Shown: positions 59,705 through 64,000 of the stretch, piece after piece
Layout of the letters: every line of letters begins with the position of its first letter
Position numbering within the stretch: position 1 is the stretch's first letter
NCBI RefSeq assembly: GCF_003751805.1
Contig: NZ_RKHQ01000001.1
Coordinates: 930,001-994,000, forward strand
Length of the DNA stretch: 64,000 bases
DNA from: Salana multivorans
GTDB lineage: Bacteria > Actinomycetota > Actinomycetes > Actinomycetales > Beutenbergiaceae
Reading direction: 5' to 3'
Position numbers and translations under genes: made by a program
The notes under the pieces: generated by a model
The model's input: the letters and a program-made list of their open reading frames with translations, nothing else
Database searches by the model: none
What the model was told of the DNA's origin: nothing

Positions 59705-60967
59705 TCAGCGCCCTAGGAGGGTCTGGCCGACAAAGCCGTCGGCGGTGAACCCGGGAGGGATGGCGAAGACGGCTGATCCGATCGGCGTGGTCCACTCGTT
59801 GAGCAGGTCGAGCTCGTCAAGGCGTCGCTGGACCGGGGCGAACTGGGCCAGCGGGTCTGCCTGGAAGGCCGTGAAGATCAGTCCCGAGCGGGATGTCTCG
59901 CCGGGGCCGGGGGGATCGTCGTAGTTGTACGCGCGGCGGTAGAAGCGCTGGCCGGTATCGGCCGATCGGGCACGGCGGATGTGCGCCTCCATCGGGATCA
60001 CCGGGAAGCCGATGCCATCGCGCGCGGCGAAGTCCGGTTCGTCGTGCTCGCCGTCCCCGGTCAGGGGCGCACCGTCGGCGAGCCGGCGACCGACGGCCTG
60101 CTCCCGCCCGTCCCGACCGAGCAGGTCCCAGCGCTCGAGGTCCATCGCGATCCGCCGGATCACCAGGCTCGTCCCGCCGGTCAACCAGCCCTCACGGATC
60201 CAGACAAGGTCGTCGAAGTCGGCCGTCGACGGCGCGGGGTTCACGGTGCCGTCGACCTGGCCGAACAGGTTGCGCATCGTCGCCCCGTCGGGGCGGGCAC
60301 CGTAGGCGTGGCGGAAGCCGTGCTGCTGCCACCGGATGGTGGCGAACGCCCGTGCGTTCTTCAGGAGCATCCGGGTCGCGTGGGTCACCGTGACGGGATC
60401 GTCCGAGGCGACCTCCAGCAGGAGGTCGCCGTCGGACCACTGCGGCAGCAGCCGGTCGACGCCGAAGGCCGGGAGCGGCGCCAGCCACCCCGGCACGGGG
60501 GCACCGGCGCGCTGCACCAGCCGCGGCCCGAACCCGAGCGTGACGGTGAGTCTCGACGGCGTCAGCGCGAGCTCCGGCTCCATGTCGGCCAGGGCGGCCC
60601 GACCCGAGGTGAGCCGTTCGATGTCCGAGCTGAGGATGCGCAGCAGGCGCCGGAGCGCGTCCGCATCGACCTCGTCGCGCAGGTCGAGGGAGGTGAAGGT
60701 CGAACGGGCCTGTGGTGCGACCGTCACCCCGGCCTGGTGCTCGCCGTGGCAGGGCACGACGGCGCTACCGCGCAGACCGGTGATGTCCTGCGCGGGCGGG
60801 GCCGACGAGGTGTCCGAAGACGACGGGGGGCGGGCGGCGTTGTCGAGACCGAGGGCGAGCGCGGCGCCCCAGCCGGCGACGGCTCCTCCGATGAGGAGCT
60901 GTCGCCGACTGGGTCCTGCCGCGTCACCCGAGCCGTTCCGTGCGGAACTCCTGGGTGCGCGTGTCAT
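59705..60967 (-). CDS. Tat-exported DyP-type peroxidase (EfeB-like)
   Basis: A 420-residue dye-decolourising heme peroxidase. A Tat signal (SRRQLLIGG, then a hydrophobic run) marks it for folded export. Key residues are the distal Asp in FGQVDGTVNP (GxxDG) and the proximal His in PMEAHIRRARSAD, with the Arg nearby. It belongs to the EfeB class that oxidises dyes or heme with H2O2. It is the last gene of a copper-related operon. The 292 bases between it and the SorC gene hold no gene I can support. Confidence 0.9.
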   Translation of the reverse strand: MTRAPRSSARNGSGDAAGPSRRQLLIGGAVAGWGAALALGLDNAARPPSSSDTSSAPPAQDITGLRGSAVVPCHGEHQAGVTVAPQARSTFTSLDLRDEVDADALRRLLRILSSDIERLTSGRAALADMEPELALTPSRLTVTLGFGPRLVQRAGAPVPGWLAPLPAFGVDRLLPQWSDGDLLLEVASDDPVTVTHATRMLLKNARAFATIRWQQHGFRHAYGARPDGATMRNLFGQVDGTVNPAPSTADFDDLVWIREGWLTGGTSLVIRRIAMDLERWDLLGRDGREQAVGRRLADGAPLTGDGEHDEPDFAARDGIGFPVIPMEAHIRRARSADTGQRFYRRAYNYDDPPGPGETSRSGLIFTAFQADPLAQFAPVQRRLDELDLLNEWTTPIGSAVFAIPPGFTADGFVGQTLLGR

Positions 60968-60976
60968 CGGGAGCCG

Positions 60977-61585
60977 TCAGTGCTCGGCGTGGTCGTCTTC
61001 GTGCATGTCCATGCCGTCCATCTCTCCGCCGACGTACTCCTCGTCGGCGCCCGCGAACTCACGTGCCTGGACGGTCACCGAGTAGGTGGACCCATCGGCC
61101 AGATCGAGGGTCAGGTCGACGTCGTCACCGGGAGCGACCGGAGTCGTCAGGTCCATGAACATGAGGTGGTTGCCGCCGGGCTCGAGAACGAACGTGCCCC
61201 CGGCCGGCACGGTGAACGAGTCGACCTGTTGCATCTTCATGGCACCGTCCACCACGACGGTCTCGTGCAGCTGCATCTGCGAGGAGACCGGGGAGGAGAC
61301 GCCGACCACCGCGAGGTCGGAGTCGGTGGGGTTCTCCAGAACACCGAAGGCGGCGCTCATCCCCGAGTCGGCCGCCTTGACCCAGCCGTCCACCAGGGTG
61401 AGGCCAGCGAGCTGGGTGGACTCGGCGGACTCCCCGCCGGTGGTGTCGGTGTCGACCGGCGAGGCCGTCGACGTCGCCGCCTGGGCGGTGCCGGTGTCCG
61501 AGCCGGACGCGCAGGCCGCGAGGGTCAGCGCGAGGAGTCCGGTGCCGAGCACCGCGGCCACGCGGTTCAGCGTGAAGGTCGTCAT
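60977..61585 (-). CDS. PCu(A)C copper chaperone lipoprotein
   Basis: A 202-residue lipoprotein (lipobox LAACAS) of the PCu(A)C family, which carries Cu(I) to cytochrome oxidase. The ligand pattern H-M...M...H-x-M is present: QMQLHE, GAMKMQQVD and GGNHLMFMD. The tail MDGMDMHEDDHAEH is rich in Met and His and may bind more copper. ATG at 61585 with GGAG 8 bases upstream. Nine bases separate it from the peroxidase gene. Confidence 0.88.
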   Translation of the reverse strand: MTTFTLNRVAAVLGTGLLALTLAACASGSDTGTAQAATSTASPVDTDTTGGESAESTQLAGLTLVDGWVKAADSGMSAAFGVLENPTDSDLAVVGVSSPVSSQMQLHETVVVDGAMKMQQVDSFTVPAGGTFVLEPGGNHLMFMDLTTPVAPGDDVDLTLDLADGSTYSVTVQAREFAGADEEYVGGEMDGMDMHEDDHAEH

Positions 61586-61611
61586 GGGTGGTTCTCCAGT
61601 GTCAAGAAGGT

Positions 61612-62208
61612 TCAGTTCGGGTGAGAGCGCCGATCGCGGCGCAGCGACGCGAGCCGACCGACCATCCACCACAGCACCAGCGCTCCGACCGCTCCCGCGG
61701 CCGCGATCCCCAGCACGCGCCCGACGCCCTGCCCGGCGACACGGTCCTCGGCCCCGGGCGACGGCGCCGGTGGCGCCGACGGGGCCGAGTCCGTCGAGGG
61801 TTGCGCCGCCGAGGCCGGCGGAGAGCCGTCGGCACCCGGACGGGGACCGACGTCCCCGACCGTGAACGGGATCAGGCCGGAGATCGGGTGACCGTCGGAG
61901 GACACGACACGCCACCGGACGTCGTAGAACCCCTCGGTGAGATCCGCGAGGTCGACGACGGCATCGTTGCCCGAGAGGGACAACCCGGTCGCGTGATCGA
62001 CGCCGTCGAGATCGGTCACCATGACCGTGGTGCCGATCTCCAGCGGCTCGGCGGACATCGTCAGCACCACCTGGGTCGGCGGTTCGTCGAGCACCTCTCC
62101 TGCCAGAGGAACGGAGGAGACGAGCTCGTCATGGCCATGGGCAACGGGGGCGACCAGCACGAGCGCAAGCGCGAGCATCCCGGCCGCCACCCAGCGACGC
62201 GTGGGCAT
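61612..62208 (-). CDS. CopC-domain copper-binding protein with C-terminal anchor
   Basis: A 198-residue protein: signal peptide ending AHG, CopC domain starting HDELVSSVPLAGE (the N-terminal His is a copper ligand) and containing VSSDGHPISG, then an Ala/Pro/Ser linker and one membrane helix (GIAAAGAVGALVLWWMVG). It binds copper at the outer face of the membrane. ATG at 62208 with GAGG 8 bases upstream. It precedes the PCu(A)C gene by 26 bases. Confidence 0.87.
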   Translation of the reverse strand: MPTRRWVAAGMLALALVLVAPVAHGHDELVSSVPLAGEVLDEPPTQVVLTMSAEPLEIGTTVMVTDLDGVDHATGLSLSGNDAVVDLADLTEGFYDVRWRVVSSDGHPISGLIPFTVGDVGPRPGADGSPPASAAQPSTDSAPSAPPAPSPGAEDRVAGQGVGRVLGIAAAGAVGALVLWWMVGRLASLRRDRRSHPN

Positions 62209-62225
62209 CAGGGCATCCTCGGAGC

Positions 62226-62243
62226 GCGGGCGAGAACGCCCGC
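62226..62243. terminator. short GC hairpin upstream of copC
   Basis: GCGGGCG-AGAA-CGCCCGC forms a 7-bp stem in the 80 bases between the His-rich membrane protein gene and copC. No U-tract follows, so it may be an attenuator or an operator rather than a terminator. Confidence 0.35.
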
Positions 62244-62288
62244 AGGGGTGGAAGAGAGCCGCACCGGTGTCCCGGCACGGATGATCGG

Positions 62289-62939
62289 TCAGGCAGCCAG
62301 CCCCAGCGGGGGTGCGCGGCCCGGGACCACCCGGGTCAGGAGCAGCAGTCGGAGGACATCGACCGGCGCGCACACGACCACACGCGGGCCCTCGCCTGGT
62401 TCGACGAGCAACGGCGTGGCGGGCAAGACCGCGGCGACGGCGGCCCGGCCGAACGCCACCAGCCACCGCACGAGCACCTCACCGCGATGCAGCACGAGGG
62501 CCGTGACGATCGCGGCCACCAGGTGCATCGACCACATCCGCACGTCACCGTGCAGCATCGAGTGCTCGACTCCACCACCGTGCGAGGCGCGGTCGACCAC
62601 CGCCGCGATCTCCGCGGCACCCTCGGCGCCGCCGTGGTGATGTCCGCCCGGGATGGCCGAGATCACGGCGGCCGATCCCGTAGCCACCGCACCGAGAGAG
62701 AAGGAGACGTGGAACACGACCTGCGCCAGACAGGCCGCCGCCATCGTCGTCAGCAACCGGGGACTGCGCGACATCATCGCGCTGGCACCGACGCAGGACA
62801 GGATCAACGGCACGAGCAGCCCGAGCGGGCCGGGAGCCGCTCCACCTCCAGCCAGGTGGAAACCGAGCGCCAACGCGGTCGACGCGGTCGCGGCACCCAC
62901 CCCGCGCAGCACCCGCACCCGGCCATCCACAACCGACAT
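62289..62939 (-). CDS. His-rich membrane protein of copper operon
   Basis: A 216-residue protein with about five membrane helices and a loop GGHHHGGAEGAAEIAAVVDRASHGG, then HSMLHGDVRMWSMH. His and Met in these positions suggest metal binding, fitting its place before copC and the PCu(A)C gene. No family recognised. ATG at 62939 has only a weak RBS (AGG 1-2 bases away), so the start is less certain. It is probably the first gene of the copper operon. Confidence 0.65.
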   Translation of the reverse strand: MSVVDGRVRVLRGVGAATASTALALGFHLAGGGAAPGPLGLLVPLILSCVGASAMMSRSPRLLTTMAAACLAQVVFHVSFSLGAVATGSAAVISAIPGGHHHGGAEGAAEIAAVVDRASHGGGVEHSMLHGDVRMWSMHLVAAIVTALVLHRGEVLVRWLVAFGRAAVAAVLPATPLLVEPGEGPRVVVCAPVDVLRLLLLTRVVPGRAPPLGLAA

Positions 62940-63358
62940 CCTGACACACCGTCAGAGCGCCGTATCTGGACACCCGGGGACGTTCACCGACGAGGGCGGA
63001 AGCTCGCACCTCAGCCGGAGATCGCGAGAAGGGGCTCGTCCGCGGCGCCTCCCTACCCCTCCGACGGGAGCGCCCTCACACCACGGCACTCATGACCTCC
63101 GACGTGTACGACAACCTCATGCAGGGACCCAACGTCGAGCGGGCGAGAGGCGACCGCGGCATGGCCGAGATCCTCACCCACGCAGTGTTCTGCGCCTGCG
63201 GGCCCAGGCAGTCCACGCAGGCTTGCGTCTCCTCGTCAGCGCGGAGGCTCCGGGACCAAGGTCCCACGAATCCGTCTCACTCCGCGGTTGATCCACGGCA
63301 CGCGCCCCGCCCGGCCGCCCAAGGCGGTCCGCTGGAGTTCCCGACGAACGGAGCCCCC
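62940..63358. other. 419-base gap, with in-frame extension of the following gene
   Basis: It contains the promoter region of the copper operon at its left end. From ATG at 63092 a frame runs without stop into the URO-D-like gene, adding 89 codons (MTSDVYDNLMQGPNVERA...). I do not treat it as coding because the conserved family start is at 63359 and that ATG has GGAG upstream; see findings. Confidence 0.4.
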
Positions 63359-64000
63359 ATGTCCAGCACGACTCACGTCAGCACGACGACCGCGACGACC
63401 CCCCGCGCCGACGCCGCGTCCGCCCGCCGCACGCGCTTCGGCGACGTGCTCGCCGGTCGCACACCCGACCGCATCCCGGTGACCGCCTGGCAGCACCACA
63501 TCCCCGCCGAGTCCGACGTGGTGGCGCTCGCCGACGCCATCGCCGCCGAGGTCACCCGGTACGGCTGGGACTGGGTCAAGGTCAACCCGCGCGCCACCTA
63601 CCTGCCCGAGGCGTTCGGCAACGTCTACGACCTCTCCGACTACGACGGCGTCCTCCCGCGGGCCTCCCGCGTGCTCCTGCACTCGGTCGCCGACCTCCAC
63701 CTCGTCCGGGCCACGACGACGGCGCACTCGCTCACCGAGCACGTGCGGCTCATCGAGCTCCTGCGCGAACGCCTCCCGGCCCACCCGCTGCTGCCGACCG
63801 TCTTCTCGCCGCTCTCGGTGCTGCTGGCGCTCGCCGGCGTGCCGTCGTACGCCACTGCCCTGCCCACCGACGAGCCGGGAGTCTCGGACGGCACCGCGAC
63901 ACGGCTGCCGGTCGACCTTCTTGCGCAATGGGTCGCCGACGACTCCGAGGCCGTGCACGCCGCGCTGCAAGCGATCGCTGACACGCTCGTCGACTACCTC
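63359..64000 (+). CDS. uroporphyrinogen-decarboxylase-superfamily protein, N-terminal part
   Basis: The first 214 residues of a URO-D superfamily protein that runs off the right edge. After a Thr/Ala-rich start, FGDVLAGRTPDRIPVTAWQH and DWVKVNPRATYLPEAFGNVYD resemble the family's substrate pocket region, as in UroD/MtaA-like proteins. Whether it is a true heme-pathway enzyme or a methyltransferase-type homologue cannot be told from this half. GGAG lies 7 bases before ATG 63359. Confidence 0.75.
   Translation, partial: MSSTTHVSTTTATTPRADAASARRTRFGDVLAGRTPDRIPVTAWQHHIPAESDVVALADAIAAEVTRYGWDWVKVNPRATYLPEAFGNVYDLSDYDGVLPRASRVLLHSVADLHLVRATTTAHSLTEHVRLIELLRERLPAHPLLPTVFSPLSVLLALAGVPSYATALPTDEPGVSDGTATRLPVDLLAQWVADDSEAVHAALQAIADTLVDYL

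Overview
The window is a high-GC, densely packed actinobacterial chromosome segment. GTG and TTG starts, GTGA/ATGA stop-start overlaps, likely leaderless transcripts, DUF3349, a Pls/PosA-type adenylating enzyme, EF-G2 and LAXTG-like or LPXTG cell-wall anchors all fit Actinomycetota. The sugar-degrading content suggests a Micrococcales relative near Cellulomonas or Cellulosimicrobium; that placement is inference. No phage, transposase or integrase was seen.

Layout. 0-15 kb is housekeeping: a partial NRPS-like gene, a hydrolase/membrane-protein pair, three anchored membrane proteins, an EF-G paralogue with damaged GTPase motifs, a PiT phosphate transporter with a Pho-box-like promoter, DUF3349, a flippase-like protein, a tandem repeat block built on GTGGCCAC (11.04-11.52 kb), an S9 peptidase, an excisionase-like HTH protein and tRNA-Arg(ACG). 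15.5-27.5 kb is accessory and redox-themed: LysR regulator, a small membrane protein plus a DsbB-like/beta-propeller fusion, an amine oxidase-MFS-alcohol dehydrogenase operon, then DsbA-CcdA-propeller lipoprotein divergent from a CPVC membrane protein-BlaI-M56 peptidase operon, with palindromic operators between them. 28-34 kb holds a giant VWA adhesin with eight equal 117-residue repeats and a divergent MalT-like regulator that lacks the NTPase domain. 34.4-39.3 kb is a two-component system and a three-gene ABC exporter.

39.4-50.6 kb is a LacI-controlled polysaccharide locus: a two-module GH16 protein whose first module has lost all catalytic carboxylates, an esterase, a clan GH-A hydrolase, GH42 and a CUT1 sugar importer. 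A shared 16-bp operator lies in front of both the importer operon and the GH16 gene. 50.6-59.4 kb is a SorC-controlled pentose/ketogulonate-type operon (importer, VOC protein, FGGY kinase, HPS/KGPDC-like lyase, 3-epimerase, 4-epimerase) predicted to feed D-xylulose 5-phosphate into the pentose phosphate pathway. 59.7-62.9 kb is a copper/peroxidase operon (Tat-exported DyP peroxidase, PCu(A)C chaperone, CopC, His-rich membrane protein). The window ends inside a URO-D superfamily gene.

The most promising candidates for something new are the BlaI/M56-linked thiol redox block with the DsbB-propeller fusion nearby, the GTGGCCAC array, the EF-G with missing nucleotide-binding residues, and the adhesin/NTPase-less regulator pair. 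All functional statements are read from sequence by eye; no database search was run.
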